From positions 19,213,872 to 19,277,871 of the forward strand of contig OZ234497.1 of assembly GCA_965153455.1 (NCBI GenBank): 64,000 nucleotides of DNA, in the 5' to 3' direction. This document shows positions 38,276 through 49,553 of this stretch, piece after piece; within the stretch, counting starts at the first letter, position 1, and every line of letters begins with the position of its first letter. Below the pieces are notes generated by a model that was not told where the DNA came from, did no database searches, and saw only the letters and a list, made by a program, of their open reading frames with translations. This DNA is from Sphagnum compactum (Eukaryota > Bryophyta > Sphagnopsida > Sphagnales). A program made the position numbers and the translations under genes.

Positions 38276-39405
38276 AACCTATGTACATGCATAGATGGCT
38301 AGGTTAGGTAGGGTAATCTAGGTTAAACTACCATTTATTACTTAACTCCTTACCTTTTTACGACCAATTTACAACTTTTTATTACCTATAGATACCATTA
38401 ATTATTATTGTTGTGTATAATTCCAAAATTAAATGATTTTAATTTGGGTAGAAATTTGACGAATCAAATGGTCCATTGCCCCATTAGTCAAAATGACCAT
38501 ATTCATATTGGACATGTTGAAATTGACTGGTCTAAAATGATCTTAGACGATTTTTTAATGAATTTGTGAAGAAATATTTTGGAGCAATATTTTGTAATCA
38601 AATAAACCATTTTTTCTTGCAATGGCTAGCATTCACAAACTTTAGAAAATGCACATCTCCTTTTTTCCAAATTTCATACAACGAGCTAGCTAAAATTCCT
38701 ATTAAAAACAATGAAATTATTTTTGCCATGACATTTTCCATTTTTCTCCTCTAGGCCATCTCTTATGCATTTTATTTTTTGTAAATTTTCCTAAAAAGTC
38801 TAGCTTTTTGAAGCTCTTCGCATCAACCTTGCTACCTTTCTTTTGTGCATTCTCATGATTTGTTCCAAGTAAGCTCATGGAAGAATGCAATAATTTTCCA
38901 TTTTTAGAAATCATGTATTTTCTTCAAATCACAAAAATGGGGGAATTTTTTTTTGGGGAGTTCTTCCTCCTTTTCCAAAGTTACATCTTCTAGTGGAGAC
39001 ACTTGGAACTTTATCAAATGTTGCATGTAATAGTGCATCCTTGTATGTCTTCCAAGACAAGGAGAAAGTAGGACTAGATTGAAGCAAAAAATAAAGTTTT
39101 AAATGTTAATTATGTGTTTGATCATGTGGCAAATTGGCACATGTGATAAATCTACTTGAATGACTAGAATGTAGGGTTGCGATTTCCATGTCCATTAATG
39201 ACATTCAAAGATGGATGTTAATTTGCCAAGTTGTCCTTATTTGGATGTTTTAGTAAAAAGAAGCTTGGTGTGGGGCATTTTAATTTTGGGCATATTTCAA
39301 TTTGGTTCAAACTACATTGGAAAATGTTAAGACAATGACATGAAAAATGGGGAATGGTGGAGGGACAATGGGCACAACATGATTGTCAACAAGACCATGA
39401 GAACA
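38276..39405. other. AT-rich intergenic DNA
   Basis: No gene or family signature is visible on either strand. It may include the body of the putative SINE and other decayed repeats. Confidence 0.4.
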
Positions 39406-39850
39406 ATGATGTGAATGATGGGGACGATGATGGGATGATGGGATAATGACAAGATGACAAGGACAATAGGGACAATCCTTGAGGATGATAGCAAAATGGG
39501 GATGATGATGGGATGATGGGACAATGACAAGAAGACAATAGCAAATGGGGATGATGATAGGATGATGGGATAATGACAAGATGACAAGGACAATGGGGCA
39601 ATGCTCGAAGATGATAGCAAAATGGGGAGGATGATGGGACGATGATAAGAAGACAAGGACAATGGGGACAATGTTGGAGGATGATAGCAAAATGGAGACG
39701 ATGATGGGACGATGATAAGAAGACAAGGACAATGGGGACAATGCTCGAGGATAATAGAAAAATGGGGATGATGATGGGATGATGGGACAATGACAAGAAG
39801 ACAATGGGGACAACACTTGAAGATGATAGCAAAATGGGGAGGATGTGATG
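39406..39850. repeat. about 70-bp GATGGG-rich minisatellite
   Basis: About five to six units containing GATGATAGCAAAATGGGGA recur at about 39484, 39611, 39681, 39751 and 39822, mostly 70 bp apart with one shorter unit. The purine-rich bias keeps all three minus-strand frames open for 170-220 codons, giving Ser/His/Pro/Ile-rich pseudo-proteins that I do not regard as genes. Confidence 0.85.
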
Positions 39851-41040
39851 ATGTTGGGGGGATAACATGGAAATGCGAAAGTTTAAAATAACACATTTCA
39901 AATGGAATTGGACAATGAAGAAGAATATGAGGATTTTAGTCTCCTTGAGAGAATTGGAAAAACATATTGCAAAAAAATAAAATTGTTGCCAAGTATTTAA
40001 TGTTAAAGCTTTAGAGAAAGTTCTAAGGCAAGACAAAAGTGAACTTTTAGACATGTTGAATATATTAAAAAAAAAAAAACTACCCTATAATTTATAATTG
40101 TTTAATAAGCAATCATTTGAATAAAAGATAGAATGGACCTTGTTGTTATGTTGCTAATTTTTGGCACTCTAGTGGAAAATAAAACAAGAAGCTATTGTTG
40201 TAGATTCCCTATTTTCTAAAAGGAAAAAAATTGTCAAGTTTTGAGTAAATGTTTTTTTTGTGGAGAAATGTTGCATAATTAATATTCATATGTAATAAAG
40301 CACCGGAAGAAATTTCCTATGGAGGGCATCATCTTATATCCAAGAATATTATCCTTCCTACAAAATAGGATGGATCTTAAACCTACTCTTTAGAATGGGA
40401 GAGAAATTACACCTATATTTTTGTAGGTTTAAGATCTTTACGACTCTTTAAGAATAGGCGTAAGAATCCCTCCCACTCTTAGGCCTCTTGATCTATGCAA
40501 GATAAGGTTCATGACAAGGGTCATCTCGTGCTATATACAATGGGCGTAGGCCATAGCGCGAGGGACATTCCCAAAATGCAGGGCTGTACTTGGCTACCAT
40601 CTCATCCTAGGCCACTTTTTTTTTTTTTTTTTTTTGGGAACATGCCCACTCCCCCAAGCTTTACCCCCACAAACAAAAAAAAAAAAAAAAAAAAACCCCA
40701 AACATTATTAATATATGTGCTCGTAATTGTCAACTATGCAAGGCCAGCTTCTTTTTTTTCCTTGTCCGGTCTTGCTTGACCCAATTCATCGGAGAAAAAA
40801 AAAAAGAAAAAAGAAAAAAAAAGACGGATGAAAGCTGTCGAGACACACCTTGGACCCGATGTTTTGTTATGCACGGTTTGGGCTTGTATGTAAATGGTTG
40901 TTCCAATTACAAGCCCAAAACTAAGAGCACATAACAGGACCCAAAGTGGACCATGGGCAGCACCAGCCACATCTAGGATGGGCAAATGGGCAGGCATGAA
41001 AAAGAAGAAGAAGAAGAAGAAGCAGGCAGTACTTTTGTAC
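39851..41040. other. intergenic DNA with homopolymer tracts
   Basis: No gene recognised. Contains poly-T (40618-40635) and poly-A (40675-40694) runs facing each other, an A-rich tract at 40794-40822 and a GAA tract at 41002-41022. Confidence 0.4.
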
Positions 41041-41481
41041 TCGATACAATAACAAGTATGTGCACATATAAAGTTGGAGCAAAAACTCGATACAATAACA
41101 AGTATGTGCACATATAAAGTTGGAGCAAAAACTCGATACGATAACAAGTATGTGCACATATAAAGTTGGAGCAAAAACTGGATACAATAACAAGTATGTG
41201 CACATATAATGTTGGAGCAAAAACTCGATACAATAACAAGTATGTGCACATATAATGTTGGAGCAAAAACTCGATACAATAACAAGTATGTGCACATATA
41301 ATGTTGGAGCAAAAACTCGATACAATAACAAGTATGTGCACATATAATGTTGGAGCAAAAACTCGAGACAATAACAAGAACATATAATGTTGCAACAGAA
41401 TTGTCGTGTGAGACAGACAGACACACAGACAGACTTAGTGAATTAATATATAAGATGTGCACATATAATGTTGGAGCAAAA
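41041..41481. repeat. 46-bp minisatellite, about 8 copies
   Basis: The unit TCGATACAATAACAAGTATG plus 26 bp ending TTGGAGCAAAAAC repeats at 41041, 41087, 41133, 41179, 41225, 41271 and 41317. A truncated copy starts near 41363 and a detached partial copy lies at 41455-41481. Units 1-3 read AAAGTTGG where later ones read AATGTTGG. Since 46 is not a multiple of three, all minus-strand frames run open by chance. Confidence 0.93.
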
Positions 41482-42685
41482 ACAGTTGGCATTATGACAT
41501 TGTACAACACTCCGGCATTTATGAGCCATGTGAGTTTATTCCATAAAAAATCAAAAAAATCCTTTTGCAATCTTGCACATGCCAATTGTGCTCTCTCTCT
41601 CTCTCCCCAAGAATAGCACCACCCCTTATCCTTATTTAAATGGCACTCACTCTCCCCCTTCCTCCCACCCAACCCTTTCTATTTGGGGGTTGTGTAATTT
41701 TTTAAAAAAAAAAACAAAAAAAAACAAATTTAATAAATTCTAATAATAATTTTTAGGAGGGGGTTCTAATGGAACATAAAAAAAAACCTTTGGAATTTTT
41801 TAAAATTCTTTTTTCTTCTCTGTGGAGAAAATTTGTAGAGTACTATAGTAGTAGCTGAAGGGATTTTGTTGGCCCCTATGTAATAATGAATAATATGTCT
41901 ATTTTTTAAAAAAAAAATATGAGGATTTTTGAAAGATGATATTATTTTGGGCTAAGTTGTGTTGAAACTTGAGATTAGTTATTATAGAGTTATAAATAAA
42001 TAATAATATTGTGAAGGATTTTTGGTTTGTTTTAGAGGATTTTTTTTGGAAGATTAGGTATATTTTTTGCATGGTGAAAATAATATTTGACTTTCCATAA
42101 TTCTTTCTTATTCTTCTTCTTTTGCCTTAAGATACTTAATTTTTTAATGTAAATGGCAAGGCCACACACCCCTTGTGACACACCCCTTGTTACTTTGTGA
42201 AGTTTGAGTTCATTTTTTGGGAAGGGAAAATTTCCAAAATTTCAAATTTTCCCAATAAAAACCTGAATTTCTTTTTTGGAGAATTTTGACTACCCATATT
42301 TAATTCCCACCCCCCCCCCCCCCCCTCATTTTGTCTTGACCTTCTTTTACATAGGGCAAGGGAAAAAGGAAAAATTAGTTAGTTGTTTGCTTTCGTTTTG
42401 TGTTTCTTTTCTACGCCTGCCGAAATTTCTTTTCACCTGACCCTGGCTGGCGCGTCTTGGAGCGGAGCGTTGGCGTCGGAGCGGACGTCGCGGCGGCAAC
42501 CAACCTCACGCTTCCGCTTCTTCCTTCTCCTCTGTGCTCTTCGATCTCTGCTGTGTGTCTCAATCTGCTGCAGGAGCTGGAATCCAATCGTCATCGCATC
42601 TGCACCAAGAAGAAAAGAGCAGCAGCAGTGCTTTTGTTGAAGCTGTGAGCACACAGGGGAGAAGCAGTAGCAGTAGTAGCAGCAG
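41482..42685 (+). promoter_or_regulatory. upstream region and leader of the SdpI-like gene
   Basis: AT-rich up to a 16-base C-run at 42310-42325, then GC rises (42420-42660), as expected of a promoter/leader. A GC-rich stretch with several CTG/CAG repeats precedes the ATG at 42686. The open stretches at 42383-42648 look like leader sequence. No clear TATA box. Confidence 0.35.
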
Positions 42686-45268
42686 ATGGGGAGTCCTTTG
42701 ATTCTCGTCTCGCTTCTCACAGTGTGGAGTGGAGTCATCACCGCACTCAACTGGGATAAGACTCCAGAGAAAGTCCCAGTGTGGTGGGATTTACAAGGCA
42801 ACTGCTCTCTCTCTCTCTCTCTCTCTCCAGATTGGTTGCAGTAGAGCTGGAAAAATGCCTGTGGATTTGGGTTTTTGTTGATTGAATCTCCATAGCAGAG
42901 TGCGAAGTCCAATGGGTATTAGTACTACTCATGGCACCTTGTCATTGCTATTCCTGAGGAAGTGTTATAGTCTGATACTTTGTAAGGACTTCTTTTTCAT
43001 ATGGGTACGCCCACATACGCTCTGTGTGTGTGTGTGTGTGTGTGTGATCATCCCCAGAGTCCAGACAGAGGGCTTCTGATAATCACTCTGATCCCAAATA
43101 GACAATCCCCGACATAAGAGAGCTTGTTATGTGTGAAGGTTTTGGGTATACCCATGATGCCAACTGCAAACTTAGAGAAGAACAAGATCAGTGTCCAGAC
43201 ATGTTGTTCTTGTGTGTGACGGGTTTTGGGCATACCCATGATGCCGACTGCGAGCTTGGAGAATTACAAGATCAGTGTCCAGATGTATTCTTCTTGTGTG
43301 TGAAGGGTTTTGGGCATACCCATGCTGCCAACTGCAAGCTTGGAGAAGAACAAGATTAGTGCCAGCTACCCACAATGTGGCTCTGGTTCCAGAGTATCAG
43401 AAGTTTGCTAAAGAAGAAAAAAACCCATGATATATATGTAACACTATGTTTTTTCCCACTTGTTGGATTGTATTTTGCAGCACATCCATTGCTGTGGGCT
43501 CCAAAATGGTTCGGGTTGCTGGTTTTGCCAGTGCTGACATTCCTGGTTCCGTATGTGGTTTATCAAGTTTCTGTCAATGACAGACGCCTTCAAGGTCATG
43601 GGTAAGAAGATGAAGCTTTCCAACTTGCCCCATCCAAGTGGTATTTTCACTTCTGGGTCGAAGATGAGATGGTCCAGATGGGATTCATGGCACACTAAAA
43701 AGATGTGAGACTGAGGTCTCATGCCTTTGTTGTTTTCTTCTTCTTCTTCAGAGGGCAATCCAAGCATGCAGTGGCGCACATCATTGAGCTTCCAGCATGG
43801 TTTTTCTTCTTCGTGCAAGCCTTCATCCTCATTCCAGCTGTCACTAGTGTTGATAATGATTTTGGTGCTCGTCTCTTTGCTGCCACTGTTGCTGTCTGGC
43901 TTCTTTTCTACTTTGGCCTCATTGTCAGGGTAAAAACACATTTCTCTCCACTGACAAAATAATTCTGAATTCTAATCCCCAATGGTATGGAAAGCTTTGG
44001 ATCAATCATATGAACTTCAAAGGAAAATCAAATAGATTTCTTACCCGATGACAGTAATCACATATGGCCCTATCAGCAGATAAGTGTGAATAGTGTGAGA
44101 TGCCATAATCTCTGGATGGAAGTTCAAAATGTTATGTGATCATAGTACTGCTACTATTCACCCTTGGATTTATGTCTTCGGTTTCCTTGGATTGTGCTGA
44201 GAAGACCTGACACCAGGAAGTAAATTACCTAATGGCAGCTTATGCACTGGGTCAATTATAGCAGCTTCTTACTATTTGTTGACTGATTAGGTTTGGTTTG
44301 AGTGGTGTGCAGAGTGTGGAGCCTAACAACTATATCGGACTGGGTATGCCATGGACTACAACTGATGTTGTCTGGGTTCGAACACAATATCAAGGAGGTA
44401 TGCACTTCACTTTTGTCCCTTACTTTAGGCACAGTTTTGCACTCCCTTGGCTTAACAAGCAGCAAGCAACTCTTCATATGGAAGAGGTGAATGCCAATTT
44501 GCAAAGAGGTGCATGTGTGAAGCGTGAATACCACTTTGCAAAGAGGTGCCTGTGCAAAGGTTGAATTCCACTTTGCAAAGAGGTGTATGTGCAATGGGTG
44601 TGCATGGGCAATGGGTGAATGTGACTTTGCAAAGAGGGGCATGTGGAATGGGTGAATGCTACTTTGCAAAGATGCACATGTGCAAATGGTGAATGCCACT
44701 TTGCAAAGAGGAACATGTGCAGTGGGTGAACACTGCTTTGCAAAGAGGCACATATGCAAACAGTGAATGCCACTTTGCATCACCTTTTATATAGAAAAGT
44801 GCTAGGTGAGTAGTGCTAGTCTAGATAAGACACAATCCATGGCCATCACATTGATTGGTGCTAAAATGATTTTTTAACTGTTTTTGACATCATGCAAAAA
44901 AAACCAAAAGAAAAATGATGACCAGCAGGAGCAAAAAATATACTGCAGTAAAGTGAATATATCCTTCATGTTTGTTATCAACTCATCATATTTAATGTTA
45001 ATTAGATTGAGATATCTGACACTTATACCATTCTGATGTTAATTCTGATGTTCTATGAGACAGATGTACTAATGGAATGCATCGATTTTGTGCAGGGAAC
45101 ATTCTTATGGTCTCAGGAATTCTTCTGCTTATTTTGGCATGGGTTGTTCCCTTAGGCTTGTATCTTCTATCATGCCTTCTCATCTTCTGGTTTGGACCAT
45201 TTTTGGCAATCTTCTTGCTTGCCTACTATTACTCTTTGAAGCCAACATCTGAGCCTCTGCTAAGATAG
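42686..45268 (+). CDS. DUF1648/SdpI-like multi-pass membrane protein
   Basis: Exons 42686-42797, 43481-43601, 43752-43929, 44313-44397, 45096-45268; 669 nt, 222 aa. Intron 1 uses a GC donor (CAAG then GCAACT); the rest are GT-AG. TM1 or signal anchor at 4-23 is followed by TPEKVPVWWD, like the loop of DUF1648 (P-x-x-I/V-P-x-H/W-W). TM2 is about 46-67, TM3 92-110 and TM4 117-135. The next segment NNYIGLGMPWTTTDVVWVRT (142-161) and then GGNILMVSG matches the SdpI pattern (N-x-x-I/L-G-I-x-x-P-W-T...VW..T...GG...G). TM5-6 span 168-210. Bacillus SdpI, also about 200 aa, confers immunity to the SDP toxin peptide and acts in signalling; the plant role is unknown. The family assignment rests on motif order and topology, not on a search. 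Convergent with the dynein gene. Confidence 0.7.
43134..43360 (+). repeat. 84-bp tandem repeat, 2.7 copies, in intron 1 of the SdpI-like gene
   Basis: GGTTTTGGG(T/C)ATACCCATG recurs at 43138, 43222 and 43306, exactly 84 bp apart. Because 84 is a multiple of three, one + frame stays open through all copies, with a Cys-containing 28-residue repeat (GFGHTHDADC...QDQCPD). I treat it as an intron minisatellite because no splice model joins it in frame with the neighbours as required. Confidence 0.85.
44465..44785 (+). repeat. about 37-bp minisatellite in intron 4 of the SdpI-like gene
   Basis: Around eight imperfect units with CCACTTTGCAAAGAGG followed by CATGTGCAA-type sequence. The array lies wholly inside the intron (44398-45095). 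Confidence 0.88.
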
Positions 45269-45800
45269 AAAACTCGGATGGTAAAAAATGTGTAGCTAAT
45301 AATAAATTGGGGGAACTGATCCCAATCTTAAAAGCTCAGCTCATAATGTCAGTGGTCTTGTCTTCTTGAGTAGTAGAAAAAATCAACTCAGATAATTCCT
45401 GCACAGAGCACAGAAGAAGTTCGGTTTCAGGATTGGTGTCTGCAGTACCTGCACAGAACAGAAGAAGTTTCGGTTCCAGGATTGATCTGTAACTTAGCTG
45501 CTGTTTCCTCATTAACTTTGAGAAAATAAAACCTTTATTCATCTGATGGGAAGAGTTTGCTGTGCAACAAAGAGCAAAATAACTGCAAGGGAGCTGCTGG
45601 AGATATCATGAGAATTTTGTACCTGGTGATTCCACCATTGAAGTGCCATCAGTATGGGTAGTAAAGAAGTGCCATCCGCCACGTTGCAGATCTGAAGAGG
45701 AGCTGCTGCTGCTCACAAAAGCGTGAATCTGCAACAGGCAATTATTATTGAGTTGAAAGTTGCTTAGAGAAAGAGAGTGGTTCTTGTGTCAAACAACATC
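45269..45800. other. convergent 3' region of SdpI-like and dynein genes
   Basis: AATAAA at 45301-45306 is a plausible polyadenylation signal for the + strand gene, 33 bp after its stop. The remainder is 3' flank shared with the minus-strand dynein gene. A short duplication (GAAGAAGTTTCGGTT-type at about 45414 and 45462) is visible. Confidence 0.4.
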
Positions 45801-48800
45801 TCAGTCACTGAGAGAGAGAAGCATGGCTACTCCACGCCGCACCCAATACTCATTGGGTTTATCAGAAGGCAACTCCACATTCATAACAAAGTTTGAGGAA
45901 TGTCCTGTGGTTGCCAGCACCCCTCGCCTCTCTGATGTTCGGTAAATAGGACTCAGGTAACTGGGGAACTGTTTCTTTTTGTGGGATTCAACCGGCTGTA
46001 ACCAAAGCATGGGCGCTTCTGAGTATAGTTTCTTGGGTAGTGACTCTGCCAATAGCATTCTCTCATTATCCCATCGTGCTCCTTCCACAAACAACCCCTC
46101 AATGTAGCACCCATCATCAGGTTTTGTCTCATAATTCCCTCCCTTAGGCATTGTCTGGAACTGGAAGATGATGGTGTCAATGGGTATCCTGTACTTACGT
46201 GCAAAGTTTTGCAGCACACCTGTTCCATTCAAACAATTGGACAGTTTCTTTGGTTATTGACAGAGGATAATAGATTACCCCTTCATCAGAAGAAATGCCT
46301 TCTTACAGTGGCACAGAGATCATGGCTTGTTGAGGAAAAAGAGAAAAGGATGGAGGAGAGAAATGGAACCTGTCAAAAAGGCATGAGTAAAATAAAAGCC
46401 ACTGACCCAGAAGCGCGGTGGAGGTCCAATATCAAACCAGTTTTGCAGCATTTTTAAGCGATCAAGCAAGTCTTGGAAATAGCTGCTGACGGGTTTCATT
46501 GTTGGGTATGAGTAGGGCGCCCACATGACTGGCATTTTGCTTTGAAAAATATTTGTAATCAGCTTGTCAATATCTGCTGACATGACCACCAAGCCCCTCA
46601 GTGTCTTTTGGACTGTCACCAAGCTCGATCGTATCACCTGGAAGCACAAACAAAGGAGAGAAAAATACTTGTAAGAATGACCACTTGCAAGGTGCCAAAC
46701 CCAGCAGTCCCATGCACTCAAACCTGATTTTTGCTTGGCATAGTATGTTCTATTCTAAACAGTCACATCCCAACAGAAATAAGTAAATGACATTTAGAGA
46801 CGAAAAAATTGGGAGCGTAGATAGGTCAAAACTTACGTCAGTGAGTCTGTTGAACCGAATCATTTCTTGGTGAAGAACGGAGTTCATGCTTTCTAAATAC
46901 GTCACTGGGTACTTGTATCGTGCCAGTTCTATGTCAAATGCTGCTGGTAGTTTTGTTGCAAACTCAACTGAAAGCTCCAACACCACTTCTTCTTTGCTTT
47001 TGCCACCGGCACCACCCACACTACTCTGTTGTAGCGTCCAAGCCAAAAGAAAACCATGCTCTGAGGTTCAGGGTTATTACCAAATCAGCAATTTTAGGAT
47101 GTGCTATTTATTTAGTGCTATACATCTGTAAAAACATATATGTTGATATGTTATGGGACCATGTGGAGCAGAACATGGAGAGGAACATTGTGGAAGAGGG
47201 AAAAAAAAATGAACCTGGGTTTTTTCGACTGATGACAGAAGTTCATCAGCTTCTTTCTGGTCTTTGGTGATATCAGCATTTTCATGCAGCCCAAATGCTT
47301 CAGGTTTTGTGATGGTTGGAAGCTCCTTGATGAACTCGATGTAATCTGCATACTGGCAATCAGAGGGTGCATAGTATATTCCTGATGCAGAGAACTTGTA
47401 ATCATCGTCCAGGATATTCGGGGTGTAGAGAACTGACAAAATGCTCAACAACGTTTTGCGGTCATGACCATCTGTCACTCGTCCACCATAATTGCACTCC
47501 CCAGTACAATAAAACAGTGCCTAGATCAAAGACAGAAATTCACTTGTCATAATTCCTTTTTTTCTGCATACCCGGTCAGTAAATCCCTCTAGTCTGCATG
47601 GTGAGCCAATTTCAAACAGAGATCTCTCACAGCAAAAACACCCAATTGAGATGTTTGTGCATTTCAGTTATTGAACTTAAGAACATTGAAAAAGGAAAAA
47701 AAATTGCAGCATGGTTTACTTTGAAGGGTATGCTGTTGGGAAACTCAATAAGAAAGGACTGGAGCTGCCGGAGACTGATCTTCAAATCTGGATCACTGAA
47801 CTGGTATGGTATGTTCCATCCCAATGGCCCATACTTGATGCGCTCTTGCACAGCTGCATGGAAAAAGGCTAGACCAAACACCATCTTGCGCCACACATAC
47901 GCTCTTTCTCCAGTGAATGCAAAGAACTTGGGATCTGATATTGGAAAGGATTGGTAGCTCTAATAAACACACACACACACACAAACACACACACATGTGC
48001 ATGTAGTATTCAGATTGGGAAATAGAATGATAGATGGCCTTATTGAAGATAGAGTGATGGGTTTGTCTGGGACTCTAGCTGGAAGGTTTTATTTTGGAGT
48101 GGCATTTCTCATTACCTGAAGCATGTTGTTCCTCAAGCCTTTTGGCGACTCATTTGTCATTTTCACACCACTTTGAAGAATGGCGACAGGGAACTGGTCA
48201 GATGGGTAACTAGTGAGCCAAAGGCGGAACATGATGTTTGTTTGGTCCCCAAGATTCTCAACTATGCGGTCGAGTGAGTTCATCCAAGATGCTGCGAGAT
48301 GGCAGTTTTGCAGCACCACCCAATCTCCACTCCGTGCTGCTTTCTCAATCATTTCAGCAGCTTTTGGGCCTTGCCCTTGCCCCAAAGAAATTGTGTTCAC
48401 CTGCACAATGTCAATCTTGGCAGCTGCTTAGAAGAGTGCACACTCTTAGTGGACACAGTAAATGAAAGTCAACATACAGAACTGTGGTTGATCAGCATTT
48501 ATAGTTGTTTATAGTAAATTGCAAATTCCGGGGAAACTGGAAACTCTAAAATCCACAAAACTAGCTTGTGTGCATGGAACAGTGAAAGGGCAACAATTAC
48601 AGTACGTTATGTTTGGCCTCTTCTGCAAACTTGAGAAGACTAGCCATTGGGTCTGATCCGGCTGAAAGGATGAAGATAAGTGGAATTGTGCTGGCAGAAT
48701 CATGGTAAGCACTTTCCAAATCAAAGGGTGGGGGTTCCATGTAGCGTTGACCCATAGCAGCAAACACAAAGTCATTGACACTCTCAACCAGCTTATCAGG

Positions 48801-49500
48801 GCGGAAAACTCGGATGAGCAGCAGCTTCTGGAAGTTGTCAAGCCTATTGTCCCAGTCACTCGGTACAGGTGCTCGATATGGTGTTTCGCTGTCCAAAATA
48901 TGTTTCCATTTCTTAGGATCCTTGACAACATCATCACTGAATCCCTGCACCAAGTTTTGTTATTCAAGGTGAGGAAGCTGAAAGGCTCATCAAACTCCAA
49001 TCATATAGTTTTGCACCAAAAATCAACCTTGTTGTAGTAATTTTGTTTACCTTAAAAGCCTTGTTAGTGGATAAGTTGAGCATCTCAATCCAAAGCTTGT
49101 CAGCGATCCACGAAACTGGATTCTTTGGTGGGTCGCCTCCGATCCAAATACCCCCAGTAGCAAAGAATGTGAAATCTTCATGTGCCAGCTTTCCAAACCG
49201 TTTCCACAATGTTGTGCAGATGAGGAGTGACAAGAGCATTTTGTCTTTCTCAAACAAGCTTCGCGAGATGTTGCAGTAGAGCAAGTAGGTGAAAAAGTCA
49301 TTCAGGATGGCTAGCCGAGTTGCTAGTTTATCACTCTTCTCCGAATCCCGCATTGCATTGAAGAAGAGTAGCAAATACCTGGGAAAAATAGTGCCAGAGA
49401 TGATGATGATGCTGCTCCAAACTCTCTTCCTCAATTGTTTTGATCCTAGTCTGATCATAATCTGTAGCTCTACACACTTGATGAACTTGGTGATTGAAGA

Positions 49501-49553
<53 letters not shown>

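Noticed and set aside
39307-40054. Overlapping 169-222-codon minus-strand frames
   Set aside because: Purine-biased 70-bp repeats keep all frames free of stops. The products are His/Ser/Ile/Pro low complexity.
40734-41672. 312-codon open frame on the minus strand
   Set aside because: It is produced by the 46-bp tandem array; three frames are open at once and the product is an internal repeat of Cys/Tyr/Leu with no domain.
42383-42648. Small protein upstream of the SdpI-like gene
   Set aside because: Two overlapping frames with no signature and no good splice link to later exons; treated as leader.
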